Below are positions 15,761-24,080 of a stretch of DNA of 47,204 nucleotides, one piece after another. Below the pieces are notes generated by a model. The model worked only from the letters and a program-made list of their open reading frames with translations. It was not told the DNA's origin and did not search any database. Where the stretch lies: contig DAIMGT010000024.1 in NCBI GenBank assembly GCA_036723735.1, forward strand, positions 1 to 47,204, in the 5' to 3' direction. Origin of the DNA: UBA4656 sp002405525 (lineage in GTDB: Bacteria > Pseudomonadota > Gammaproteobacteria > Xanthomonadales > Ahniellaceae). The first letter of the stretch is position 1. Each line of letters starts with the position of its first letter. The translations under genes and the position numbers were made by a program.

Positions 15761-18502
15761 ATGATGGGATCGCGCGTCGCTGTGATGTTCATCGGGCTGC
15801 TGTGCGTCGCCTTCGCGGCCCTCGCGCAGCCCACGCGCCTTCCGCATCCGCCCGGCTTCGCCTACTGGCCGGATGCCGACTACGACCCGTCCGTGCCCGC
15901 CGCCGAGTCGGTGCTCGGCCATGCGATCGGCGAAGACATGGCGCTTTCCGCCGACGTCCGCCGCTACTTCGAGGCGCTCGCCGCCGCGCGGCCCGACCAG
16001 GTGCGGCTGGTCGACTACGGCCGCAGCTGGGAAGGACGCCCGCTGTGGTACGCGGTGCTCGGCTCGCCGGCGAACCTCGCGCGCGCCGACGCGATCGCCG
16101 CGGCGATGCGGGAACTGGCGGACCCGCGGATCAGCGACGACGCGCGCGCGCAGGACATCATCCGCGACCTGCCGGCGATCGTCTGGCTCGGCTACAGCGT
16201 GCACGGCAACGAACCGGGCACCAGCGATGCGGCCATGCTCACCGCCTACCACCTGCTCGCCAGCCGCGGCGACGCGCGCGTGCCGGCGATGCTCGCCAAC
16301 ACCCTGGTGATCATCAACCCGGTGCAGAACCCCGACGGCCGCGACCGCTTCATCCACGCCGAACGCGCCACGCGCGGGCCCTTCCCCGACCCGGAGTTCG
16401 CCGCCGCCGGCCGCGACGAGCCGTGGCCGGGCGGGCGCATGAACCACTACGTGTTCGACCTCAATCGCGACTGGTTCGCCCTCACCCAGCCGGAGACGCG
16501 GCTGCAGGTGCCGGAGATGCTGCGCTGGATGCCGGTGCTCGTGCTCGACGTGCACGAGATGGGCACCGACATGACCTATTTCTTCGCGCCCGAGGCCGCG
16601 CCCGCCAATCCGCACCTCACGCGCGCGCAGCTCGACAGCGCAGCGCGGGTCGGCGCCAACAACGCGCGCTGGTTCGACCGCTTCGGACTGGGCTACTTCA
16701 CCGGCGAGATCTTCGACAGCTTCTACCCGGGCTATGGCAGCGGCTGGCCGAACTACCACGGCATGGTGGCGATGGTCTACGAGCAGGGCAGTTCGCGCGG
16801 GCTGCTCGCGCAGCGCCGCGACGGCACGCGGCTGGCGTTCCGCGACACCGTGCAGAGCCAGTTCATCGCCGGCTTGTCCGGGATCGAGACGGTGGCGGGC
16901 GAACGGCAGCGCTTCCTCACCGAATTCCGCGCCTATCGCCGGGCGGCGATCGACGAGGGACGCAGCGAGCGCGTGCGCGCCTACGTGATTGCGCCTGGCG
17001 CGCGCCCGGCGTCCGCCCTGCGCCTGGCCGGCACGCTGGCGAGGAACGGCATCGAGGTGGGACGCGCCACGGCGGCGTTCGAGGCCTGCAGTGAACGCTT
17101 CGCGGCGGGCAGCTACGTGGTCGATGCCGCGCAGCCGGGCAAGCGCTTGATCCGCACCCTGCTCGATGCCGATACACCGATGGACCCCGGCTTCGTCGAG
17201 CGCCAGCGCGCGCGGCTCGCGCGCGGAGTGCCGGACGAGATCTACGACGTGACCGCATGGTCGCTGCCGCTGATGTACGGCTTGCGCGCGGTGCCGTGCA
17301 CTGCACTGCCGCGGGTCGCGACCACACCGGTCGGACCGGACACGCGCACCGCGGGCCAGGTCGCTGGCCCGGCCGACGCAGTGGCGTGGCTGGTGCCGTG
17401 GGGCGACACCCCAGCCGTGCGATTCCTCGCCGCCGCGACGCGCGAGGGCCTCGACGTCGACTCCGCCGACGAAGCCTTCGTGCATGGGGGCACGCGCTAC
17501 CCGGCCGGCTCGCTGGTGTTGCGCGCGGGCGCCAATCCCGGCGATGCGCGGGCGCGCATCGAGCGCGCCGCGGCGGCGAGCGGCGCCGCCGTGACCGCGG
17601 TGGCGAGCGGACGCGTGGACGAGGGCCCCGACTTCGGCTCGCCGCGGGTGATCGACATGCCGCAGCCCCGCATCGCGCTGCTGTGGGACGACCCTGCCGA
17701 GCGCTACTCCGCCGGCTGGGCGCGGTTCCAGATCGAGCGCGAGTTCGAGCAGCCGGTGACCCTGCTGCGCGGCGGGCGCCTCGCGCGCACCGACCTGTCG
17801 CGCTTCGACGTGCTGGTGCTGCCCGCCGAGGGCCTGCCGTACAAAGCGGCGTTCGGCACGGCCGGCATCGACAACCTGCGCGGCTTCGTGCAGCGCGGCG
17901 GCGTGCTGGTGACGCTCGGCAGCGCGACGCGCTTCGCCGCCGACCCGGAGGTCAACCTCGTCGGGCTGCGGCTGGAGCAGAGCGCCGCGGAAGCGGCGAA
18001 GCAGGGCGAGGCGGCACGCTCGAAGGACCAGCCCGCCGACGGCAAGCCGGCACCCGCCATGGTGCCCGGCGTGGAGATCGCCGACGCCGCGCAACGGGCG
18101 GCACTGGAGGCTGCACCGAACCTGCCACCGACCCCGGTGTCCGGCGCGCTGCTGCGCGCCGACGTCGACGGCGAGCACTGGCTGGCGGCGGGCATCGCGC
18201 CCGAACTCGCGGTGCTGGCGGTCGGCTCCGACATCTACGCGCCCCTGCGCCGCGACACCGGGACCACGATCGCGCGCTTCGCGGACGCCGGGCGCCTGCG
18301 GCTGGCGGGCGTGATCTGGGAGGACAGCCGCCGGCAGTTCGCGCACAAGCCGTTCGTCGTCGTGCAGCCGAACGGTGCGGGCCTGGTGATCGCCTTCACC
18401 CAGGACCCGAACGTGCGCGCCTACCTCGATGGCCTCGCGCCGCTGTTCGCAAACGCCCTGTTCCGCGCACCGGCGAAGGCGCGGGCGTTACGACCGCACT
18501 GA
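15761..18502 (+). CDS. Exported M14-family zinc carboxypeptidase-like metallopeptidase
   Basis: 913 aa with a signal peptide (about residues 1-22, ending ALAQ). The M14 domain (about 55-400) has zinc ligands in SVHGNEPG (His148, Glu151) and LDVHEMGTD (His265), a DLNRDW motif, and a candidate catalytic Glu in VYEQGSSRG. The remaining 500 residues include a GATase1-like segment (FDVLVLPAEGLPYK, then GGVLVTLGSATRF near 700-730), as in large M14 proteins of Bacteroidetes and Xanthomonadales. Likely a secreted or periplasmic peptidase in nutrient scavenging. Start chosen for the signal peptide and for AGAAGG seven bases upstream. Confidence 0.9.
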   Translation: MMGSRVAVMFIGLLCVAFAALAQPTRLPHPPGFAYWPDADYDPSVPAAESVLGHAIGEDMALSADVRRYFEALAAARPDQVRLVDYGRSWEGRPLWYAVLGSPANLARADAIAAAMRELADPRISDDARAQDIIRDLPAIVWLGYSVHGNEPGTSDAAMLTAYHLLASRGDARVPAMLANTLVIINPVQNPDGRDRFIHAERATRGPFPDPEFAAAGRDEPWPGGRMNHYVFDLNRDWFALTQPETRLQVPEMLRWMPVLVLDVHEMGTDMTYFFAPEAAPANPHLTRAQLDSAARVGANNARWFDRFGLGYFTGEIFDSFYPGYGSGWPNYHGMVAMVYEQGSSRGLLAQRRDGTRLAFRDTVQSQFIAGLSGIETVAGERQRFLTEFRAYRRAAIDEGRSERVRAYVIAPGARPASALRLAGTLARNGIEVGRATAAFEACSERFAAGSYVVDAAQPGKRLIRTLLDADTPMDPGFVERQRARLARGVPDEIYDVTAWSLPLMYGLRAVPCTALPRVATTPVGPDTRTAGQVAGPADAVAWLVPWGDTPAVRFLAAATREGLDVDSADEAFVHGGTRYPAGSLVLRAGANPGDARARIERAAAASGAAVTAVASGRVDEGPDFGSPRVIDMPQPRIALLWDDPAERYSAGWARFQIEREFEQPVTLLRGGRLARTDLSRFDVLVLPAEGLPYKAAFGTAGIDNLRGFVQRGGVLVTLGSATRFAADPEVNLVGLRLEQSAAEAAKQGEAARSKDQPADGKPAPAMVPGVEIADAAQRAALEAAPNLPPTPVSGALLRADVDGEHWLAAGIAPELAVLAVGSDIYAPLRRDTGTTIARFADAGRLRLAGVIWEDSRRQFAHKPFVVVQPNGAGLVIAFTQDPNVRAYLDGLAPLFANALFRAPAKARALRPH

Positions 18503-18560
18503 GCGTCTGCGCGACGGCCGATCCGCGGCGCGCCGTGGCGCCGCAGGCCGTCCAGCGGCA

Positions 18561-18598
18561 GACACACCGTCGCGCCGCGGCGCACGCCGCGGCGTGTC
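18561..18598. terminator. GC-rich hairpin between convergent genes
   Basis: GACAC and GTGTC flank a strong fold made of two copies of the palindromic CGCCGCGGCG separated by CA. It lies in the 102-bp gap between the convergent M14 peptidase and beta-propeller genes. No T-tract is present, so intrinsic termination is uncertain. Confidence 0.4.
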
Positions 18599-18604
18599 AC
18601 CCGT

Positions 18605-19888
18605 TCAGTCCGTGGACGGCGTGAGCCGCGCCGCGCGCACGCCCGGTTGACCATCGACGGCCTCCACCCACGCGAGCACGGCCTCGCCGCGCGCCGCCGC
18701 GACCCGCGGCACGCCGGTCGAGCGGCCCGGCGGGAGTTCGACCACGTCATGCGTCGCGCGAACGCCCAGCCGCGCGTCGAGTTCGGCCACGCGCAGCGCA
18801 CTCGCGCCGGGCGTCGAACCGGCACCCAGCCACACCGCGAGGAAGCCATCGCCCCACGCGGTGGCATCGACGCGCCCGACGGTGGCCACGCCGGACTCGA
18901 GCGCGACCGGGGCGCCGAAACCGTGGTCATCGCCGAGGGCAGCGCGGATCACCATCGCATCCCCCTGCAGCGTCGGCCACAGCGCGAGGATCCCCGCCGG
19001 CCCCGCGGCCAGCGCGGGTCCGTTCACCGGGCAACCGGCGATGCGCCAGCCGTCGTCGTGGACGGCCTGCTCGCTCGACCAGCGCCCGCGTCGGTGCACG
19101 AGCCAGTGGATGTTGCGCAGATCCTCGTCGCCGTGGTCGCGATAGGCCACCACGGTGCGGTCGCCGACCCGCAGCAGGTCGGTCTGGCAGCAGGAACAGG
19201 TCGATGCATCGAGCCGCGCTTCCTCGCGCAGGCGGCCGCGGCGGTCGAGCACCGCGCTGCGCAGGGTCATGCGGCCGGCATGGCCCGCGTGGTCATGGCC
19301 GTGGTGCGAATGATCCATTCCCGCACCGGCTGTTTCGCGACCGTCCAGCCAGACCAGCCGCACGCGGTCGTCGCCGGCCGGCACCATCGACACGAAGCCG
19401 TGTTCGGTCTCGGTACCGTCGGTGTGCGGCACGATCGATGTGGACCATGTGCGGCCGCGATCGGTGGAGCGCACCACGCGCACCTCGTACGCATAGGTGC
19501 TCTCGCCGGTCTTCTGCAGCCAGTGCGCGATCCAGTCGCCGTTGTCCAGCACCACGAGGCTGGGGAAGTCGGCCCAGTTGACGAACCAGCGCGCGGCCGC
19601 GCCATCGGCACCCGTGGTCGCCGAGTCGGCGATCACGCCGCGCCGGCGCACCGCGCCATTCGCGGCGACCTCGGCGAACTCCAGCGTCGCCCGGTCGCCG
19701 TCGCGGCGCTGCCAGGTGACGATGAACCCGCGGCCCGGATCGACCGCCACCGAGGGCTGCGCGGTGGACGGACCTGCGCCGAGGTCCAACGGTTCGACGG
19801 CAAGCCCTGCTGCGTCCGCCGCCACCGTGCCCGGCAGGGCGACGGCGAGGGCGAGCAGTCCCACCAGCATTCGCGGCAGCGCGTTCAC
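18605..19888 (-). CDS. Exported beta-propeller (sialidase-like) protein with CSCCQT and His-rich metal-type motifs
   Basis: 427 aa, signal peptide near 1-24, then repeated beta-propeller strands with one clear Asp-box (STDRGRTW, 141-148), as in BNR/sialidase folds. Sialidase catalytic residues are not apparent and I do not propose sialidase activity. Two features suggest metal handling: a His-rich loop (HSHHGHDHAGHAG, about 193-205) and a Cys cluster CSCCQTD at 231-237, followed by VVAYRDHG...DLRNI. I recall this C-x-CC-x-T plus YRD...RDI pattern from a family of exported propellers. It begins with GTG one base after the TonB receptor stop (TGA-C-GTG), so the two are translationally coupled and likely one pathway. 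Substrate or metal is unknown. Confidence 0.7.
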   Translation of the reverse strand: MNALPRMLVGLLALAVALPGTVAADAAGLAVEPLDLGAGPSTAQPSVAVDPGRGFIVTWQRRDGDRATLEFAEVAANGAVRRRGVIADSATTGADGAAARWFVNWADFPSLVVLDNGDWIAHWLQKTGESTYAYEVRVVRSTDRGRTWSTSIVPHTDGTETEHGFVSMVPAGDDRVRLVWLDGRETAGAGMDHSHHGHDHAGHAGRMTLRSAVLDRRGRLREEARLDASTCSCCQTDLLRVGDRTVVAYRDHGDEDLRNIHWLVHRRGRWSSEQAVHDDGWRIAGCPVNGPALAAGPAGILALWPTLQGDAMVIRAALGDDHGFGAPVALESGVATVGRVDATAWGDGFLAVWLGAGSTPGASALRVAELDARLGVRATHDVVELPPGRSTGVPRVAAARGEAVLAWVEAVDGQPGVRAARLTPSTD

Positions 19889-19889
19889 G

Positions 19890-22022
19890 TCAGAAACGAT
19901 AGCGCCAATTCACTTCGAAGAAACGCGGCTCGCCGAGCACCGCCTGGTTGCCGCCGTTGTACGAGCGATTGGCGTAGACCTTGTCGCCGAGGTTGCGCAC
20001 GCGCAGGCCGAAGGTGCCCCAGTCGGTGTCCAGCGAACCGTGCGCGTCCCACACCGTGTACGACGGCAGGAACAGCGTGTTGGCGTTGTTGGCCGTGCGT
20101 TCGCCGACGTGGCGCGCGCCGAGCCCGATGCGCCAGGCCTCGGCCGGCGCCCAGGTCAGCCAGCCGCTGGCCACGCGCTCGGGCACGTCGGGCGGCAGCA
20201 GGCCTTCGCGCGACACCACGGTGTTGCCGACCCGGTCGTTGAAATCGTCGAACCGGGCATCGAGCACCGAGGCAGCCAGGTCGACGCGCCACGCCGCGGC
20301 CAGCGACCAGCCCAGCGAGACCTCGATCCCACGCGCCGACTGCTCGCCGATCTGCTGGGTCAGGTTGGGATTGACCGGATCGCGGGTAAGGATGTTGGTG
20401 CGCGCGATGTCGTACAGCGCCAGCGTCCACTCGCCACGCGACAGCGACTGCTTGAAGCCGATCTCGACCTGCTCGCTCTCGGTCAGGTCGAACGGCGCGT
20501 TGGCCTGGGTCAGGGTCACGATCTGGGTCGGCGGCTCGGTCGCCGCGGACACGGAACCGTACAGCGTGCCGCCCTCGACCACGTCCCACAGCAGGCCCAC
20601 GCGACCGCTGCGCGAGTCGTAGGACTTCGAGAACCCGGTGTTGTTGCGCAGCGCGCGTGCGTCCACGTCGGTGTCGTCGTAGCGGAAGCCGGTGACGAGA
20701 TTCACGCCCCCGGCCAGCGTCAGCCGGCTCTCGACGAACGCCGAACGCTGGTCGACGCCGGTGTCGACGAAGGGCAGGAAGGCGTCCAGCGAGCGGAACA
20801 CGCCGAGCGCGGGGTCGCGCAAAGCCACGACGTCGGTGAAGCGGAACGGCGAGTTGGTGGTCCGCGTGTGGTCGTTGTGCCAGGCCTCGATCCCACCGGC
20901 GAGACGGTGCGGCAGGCCGAACGGGGTCGAATCCCACGCCGCGTCGGCGATCGCGCCGCGCTGGCCCTGGTCGTGGTGGATCTGCAGCCAGTCGGTGCGC
21001 GCCACGTCGCCGGTGACCGGGCGGAAGGTGTAGGCCTCGGTGTTGCGCCAGTCGCGGTCCTCGCTGTTCCGCCACGCCTGCAGCGACGCCCGCAGCGTGG
21101 CCGACGGCGTCCAGTCCAGTCGCGCGCGCGCCCAGCGCACGCGCTTGTCGATGCGGTCGTCGATCACGTTGTAGTTGGCCCGGCGCAGGCGGTCGTCGAT
21201 CCGCCCCAGCACCAGCGGCGTGCCGAAATAGCCCTCGGCATCATCGGCGTAGACCTCGCCGCCCACGGTGAGCAGCAGCGCATCGGACAGCGGGAACGCC
21301 AGTTCGCCGGTCGCGTGCCGGAATCCGAAACTGGTGCGGTCGGCGTAGCCGAACGACCCGCGCTCGTCGGACCCTTGCCACGCCAGGTCGACGCGGTAAC
21401 GGACTGCGTCGCCAGCCAGCGAACCGCCACGGCCGACGCCGAGCGTGCCGGTGCCGAAGCGTCCCCACGCCGCGTAGAGCTGGGTCGACTCGCGGCCGTC
21501 GGCGCGATAGGGCACCACGTTGAGCGCGCCGCCCACCGCACCCGAGCCTGCCAGCAGCGAAGCCGGGCCGCGCGGCACCTCCAGCCGTTCGTAGTTCAAG
21601 GTCACGCGCGGCGTGGTGGCGAGCCCCGGGTAGCGCAGGCCATCGAACAGGATCGGGAAGGCCAGCGAACTGCTGAAACCGCGCGCCGAGATGCAGAACA
21701 CGCCGAAACAGGCGCCGGTCGACAGGCCCGGGACGTTGTCGAAGGCCTCGACGAAGGTGGTCTCACCGCGCGCGCGCAGCGCGTCCTGGTCGATGATGTC
21801 GACACTGGCAGGGGTTTCGCGTATGGCAAGGCCAAGCCGGCCGCCGGCGCTGCTGCTGCGTTCCAGCGCCGGCGGCGCGTCGGCCTCGACCTCGACCTCG
21901 GGCAGGCGGGGTTCGGCGGCCTCGTTGCGCGCGTCGACAGTCGGCGCCGCGTGTGCAGTGTCCGAGCCCGTGGAGAGCCCGGCGAGCACGGACGCGAGGA
22001 GCAGGGCATGGCGGATCGGCAT
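19890..22022 (-). CDS. TonB-dependent outer-membrane receptor
   Basis: 710 aa from the ATG at 22020-22022, chosen because it opens a signal peptide (ALLLASVLAGLS, cleavage around AHA) and has GAGGA nine bases upstream. The plug domain (about 55-170) includes ETPASVDIIDQDAL and SGAVGGALNVV, placing it with siderophore-type receptors. Unusually, the plug has two cysteines in ACFGVFCISARGF. The 22-stranded barrel ends NWRYRF with the expected terminal Phe. Coupled to the Cys/His-rich propeller protein and divergent from regBA. Uptake of a metal or metallophore is inference; the ligand is unknown. No TonB/ExbBD genes are in the window. Confidence 0.88.
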   Translation of the reverse strand: MPIRHALLLASVLAGLSTGSDTAHAAPTVDARNEAAEPRLPEVEVEADAPPALERSSSAGGRLGLAIRETPASVDIIDQDALRARGETTFVEAFDNVPGLSTGACFGVFCISARGFSSSLAFPILFDGLRYPGLATTPRVTLNYERLEVPRGPASLLAGSGAVGGALNVVPYRADGRESTQLYAAWGRFGTGTLGVGRGGSLAGDAVRYRVDLAWQGSDERGSFGYADRTSFGFRHATGELAFPLSDALLLTVGGEVYADDAEGYFGTPLVLGRIDDRLRRANYNVIDDRIDKRVRWARARLDWTPSATLRASLQAWRNSEDRDWRNTEAYTFRPVTGDVARTDWLQIHHDQGQRGAIADAAWDSTPFGLPHRLAGGIEAWHNDHTRTTNSPFRFTDVVALRDPALGVFRSLDAFLPFVDTGVDQRSAFVESRLTLAGGVNLVTGFRYDDTDVDARALRNNTGFSKSYDSRSGRVGLLWDVVEGGTLYGSVSAATEPPTQIVTLTQANAPFDLTESEQVEIGFKQSLSRGEWTLALYDIARTNILTRDPVNPNLTQQIGEQSARGIEVSLGWSLAAAWRVDLAASVLDARFDDFNDRVGNTVVSREGLLPPDVPERVASGWLTWAPAEAWRIGLGARHVGERTANNANTLFLPSYTVWDAHGSLDTDWGTFGLRVRNLGDKVYANRSYNGGNQAVLGEPRFFEVNWRYRF

Positions 22023-22063
22023 CGCGGGACGTCCTCGGGCGGTCGAAAAGGCGGCGACGATAA

Positions 22064-22080
22064 CCGGCGCTGCACGCCGG
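22064..22080. promoter_or_regulatory. Perfect dyad CCGGCG-N5-CGCCGG upstream of the TonB receptor
   Basis: Exact 6-bp inverted arms around CTGCA, 42 bp before the receptor start and next to the RegA-type box at 22085. It could be a second operator or a compositional palindrome; no regulator can be assigned. Confidence 0.3.
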
Positions 22081-22084
22081 CGCC

Positions 22085-22101
22085 TGCGACGCGTTGTCGC
22101 A
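22085..22101. promoter_or_regulatory. RegA/RegR-type box 1 (TGCGAC-N5-GTCGCA)
   Basis: A perfect 6-bp inverted repeat, TGCGAC and GTCGCA around GCGTT. It fits the loose RegA/PrrA/RegR consensus of GCGRC and GYCGC half-sites five bases apart. It lies 63 bp upstream of the TonB receptor start. A near copy is at 22187, and the genes for a RegB/RegA pair begin at 22246. Confidence 0.65.
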
Positions 22102-22186
22102 GCCACTGACGATCGAGATGGATGCGGCCGAGGGGTGCACGGCAGAGGACCGGCATCCGCCGATGGCGCGGCAGCCCGTCGCAGCC

Positions 22187-22203
22187 TGCGACCGATTGCC
22201 GCA
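22187..22203. promoter_or_regulatory. RegA/RegR-type box 2 (TGCGAC-N5-GCCGCA)
   Basis: The same layout as box 1 with one half-site change allowed by the RegR consensus (GTCGCA to GCCGCA) and the same TT before the second arm. It ends 42 bp before the regB ATG, consistent with autoregulation. The centres of the two boxes are 102 bp apart. Confidence 0.6.
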
Positions 22204-22245
22204 CCCCGGGCGGCGCGGCAGGCGGTTGGACCGTAGAATCGCGCG

Positions 22246-23481
22246 ATGGATCGTGATCGCCTGACCCTGCTGCGCACGCTCGCGCTGCTGCGCGCAGTCG
22301 CCGTCGTGGGCCAGGCTGCGGCCGTGTACACCGCCACCGCACTGCTGGAACTCGCGCTGGACCCGCGGCCGCTGTATGCCGGCTGCGCGGTCTTGGCGGT
22401 ATTCGCGATCATCGCCGCGTCGACGGCTTGGCGGTCCGTGCAGGTCGGCACCGGGACGGTGCTCGCGCATGTCGCGGTCGACCTCGGGGTGCTGACGTGG
22501 ATGCTGTACTGGAGCGGCGGGCCGGCGAACCCGTTCGTGTCGCTGTACCTGCTGCCGATCGCGCTGGTGGCCTTCGCGCTGCGCCCGGCCGCGGTGCTGG
22601 CGGTCGCGGTGGCGGCGGCCGGTTGCTACTCGCTGCTGATGCTCGAGCACGTGCCGATCCCGCACCAGCACGGCGACGCGGCGTTCTTCGACCTGCACCT
22701 GGTCGGGATGTGGGTGAACTTCCTGCTCTCGGCCGCACTGTTCACCGTCTTCGCCGGTCGCCTGTCCGCGCTGATCGGGCGCCAGCGGCGGGCACTGGCG
22801 CGGGCGCGCGAGGACGCGCTGCGCGGCGAGGGCATCCTCGCCGTCGCCACCCAAGCGGCGGCGACCGCGCATGCGCTCAACACGCCGCTGTCGACGATGG
22901 CGATCCTGCTCGCCGACCTCGCCGACGAGCATGCCGACGAACCCCGGCTGGGCGCCGACCTCGCCACCCTGCGCCGGCAGGTCGAGGTCTGCCGCGACGC
23001 CGTGCGCCGGCTGGCGGTCGATGCCGAGCGCGAGCCGCGCGGGGCGATCGGCGTCGACGCCCTGGTGCGCCGCGCGCTCGACCGCCTGCAGGTGCTGCGG
23101 CCCGACGCGCTGCCGGACGTCGACGGGCTCGACGCGCTCGCCGGCACCGCGGTACGCGACGATCCGCGGATCGAACACCTGCTGCTGAACCTGCTCAACA
23201 ACGCCTTCGACGCCTCGCGCGCAGCGGGCCACGATGGCGCGCGGCTGCGCCTTTCGCGCTCGCCGGAGGCGCTGGAACTGCTGGTGGAGGACCGGGGGCG
23301 CGGTTTCGAGGTCGAGCCGGCCGATTTCGCCAGCGACAAGCCGGACGGCCTGGGGCTGGGACTCACGCTGTCGCGGGTGATCGCGGAGCACTTCGAAGGC
23401 CGCATCGAGACCCGCGCGCGCGACGGCGGCGGCGGCACGGTGGCGGTGTCGCTGCCGCTGCACCGGCTGTCGCCCGCATGA
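22246..23481 (+). CDS. regB: RegB/PrrB-type redox sensor histidine kinase
   Basis: 411 aa. Six hydrophobic segments fill residues 10-172, with GGPANPF at 91-97 in the loop after the third: this matches the ubiquinone-binding GGxxNPF heptapeptide of RegB/PrrB. The H-box is ATAHALNTPLSTM with His209, a variant of HELGTPLAT. N-, G1- and G2-like ATP-binding motifs follow (LLNLLNNAFDAS, VEDRGRGFE, DGLGLGLTLS). A Cys is present in VEVCRDAVRRL, but I see none directly before the H-box where the redox Cys of RegB lies. The kinase would read the quinone pool and phosphorylate RegA. Overlaps regA by ATGA. Confidence 0.9.
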   Translation: MDRDRLTLLRTLALLRAVAVVGQAAAVYTATALLELALDPRPLYAGCAVLAVFAIIAASTAWRSVQVGTGTVLAHVAVDLGVLTWMLYWSGGPANPFVSLYLLPIALVAFALRPAAVLAVAVAAAGCYSLLMLEHVPIPHQHGDAAFFDLHLVGMWVNFLLSAALFTVFAGRLSALIGRQRRALARAREDALRGEGILAVATQAAATAHALNTPLSTMAILLADLADEHADEPRLGADLATLRRQVEVCRDAVRRLAVDAEREPRGAIGVDALVRRALDRLQVLRPDALPDVDGLDALAGTAVRDDPRIEHLLLNLLNNAFDASRAAGHDGARLRLSRSPEALELLVEDRGRGFEVEPADFASDKPDGLGLGLTLSRVIAEHFEGRIETRARDGGGGTVAVSLPLHRLSPA

Positions 23482-24026
23482 ACCTGCGCGTGCTGGTGAT
23501 CGACGACGACGAGGCCTTCGCGGCCACGCTGGCGCGCTCGCTGGCGCGGCGCGGGGCGGACACGGCGGTCGCCGCCAGCACCGCGCAGGCGCTCGCCGCG
23601 CTGGCGACCTTCGAGCCCAGCCACGCGGTGCTCGACCTCAAGCTCGGCAGCGAAAACGGCCTCGCGACCCTGCGCGAACTGCTGCAGCGGCGTCCGGCGC
23701 TGCGCGTGCTGTTGTTGACCGGGTACGCCAGCCTCGCCACCGCGGTCGAGGCGATCAAGCTGGGCGCCACCAACTACCTCGCCAAGCCGGTCGACGCGCA
23801 GGCGGTGCTGGCGGCGCTCGGCGGCGCCGATCCGGCGCTGGCGGCGGCAGCGGACGAGCGCGGCCCCTCGCTCAAGCGCCTGGAATGGGAGCACATCCAG
23901 CGCGTGCTGGCCGAGTGCGAGGGCAACATCTCTGCGGCGGCGCGCCGCCTCGGGCTGCATCGCCGCACCCTGCAGCGCAAGCTGCTCAAGCGCCCCGCCG
24001 TGGCCGATCCGGAGGCGGCGGGCTGA
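23478..24026 (+). CDS. regA: RegA/PrrA-type response regulator
   Basis: 182 aa, the normal size for RegA. Receiver domain 1-115 with acidic pocket IDDDEAF, phospho-acceptor Asp53 in AVLDLKLGS, TGY and the conserved Lys in YLAKPVD. A Pro-bearing linker leads to a Fis-type helix-turn-helix near 150-175 (NISAAARRLGLHRRTLQRKL), almost the canonical RegA DNA-binding sequence. The start overlaps the regB stop (ATGA), so the pair is coupled. In purple bacteria RegA controls photosynthesis, respiration, nitrogen and carbon fixation genes; two matching boxes lie upstream of this operon. Confidence 0.92.
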   Translation: MNLRVLVIDDDEAFAATLARSLARRGADTAVAASTAQALAALATFEPSHAVLDLKLGSENGLATLRELLQRRPALRVLLLTGYASLATAVEAIKLGATNYLAKPVDAQAVLAALGGADPALAAAADERGPSLKRLEWEHIQRVLAECEGNISAAARRLGLHRRTLQRKLLKRPAVADPEAAG

Positions 24027-24080
24027 GCACGCCGCGCCGCGCTCGGTCATCATGGGCCTCCACTTGCCGCCGACCGACCG

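Noticed and set aside
18605..19888. True sialidase
   Set aside because: Only one Asp-box and no recognisable catalytic Arg triad; the Cys/His motifs fit metal handling better.
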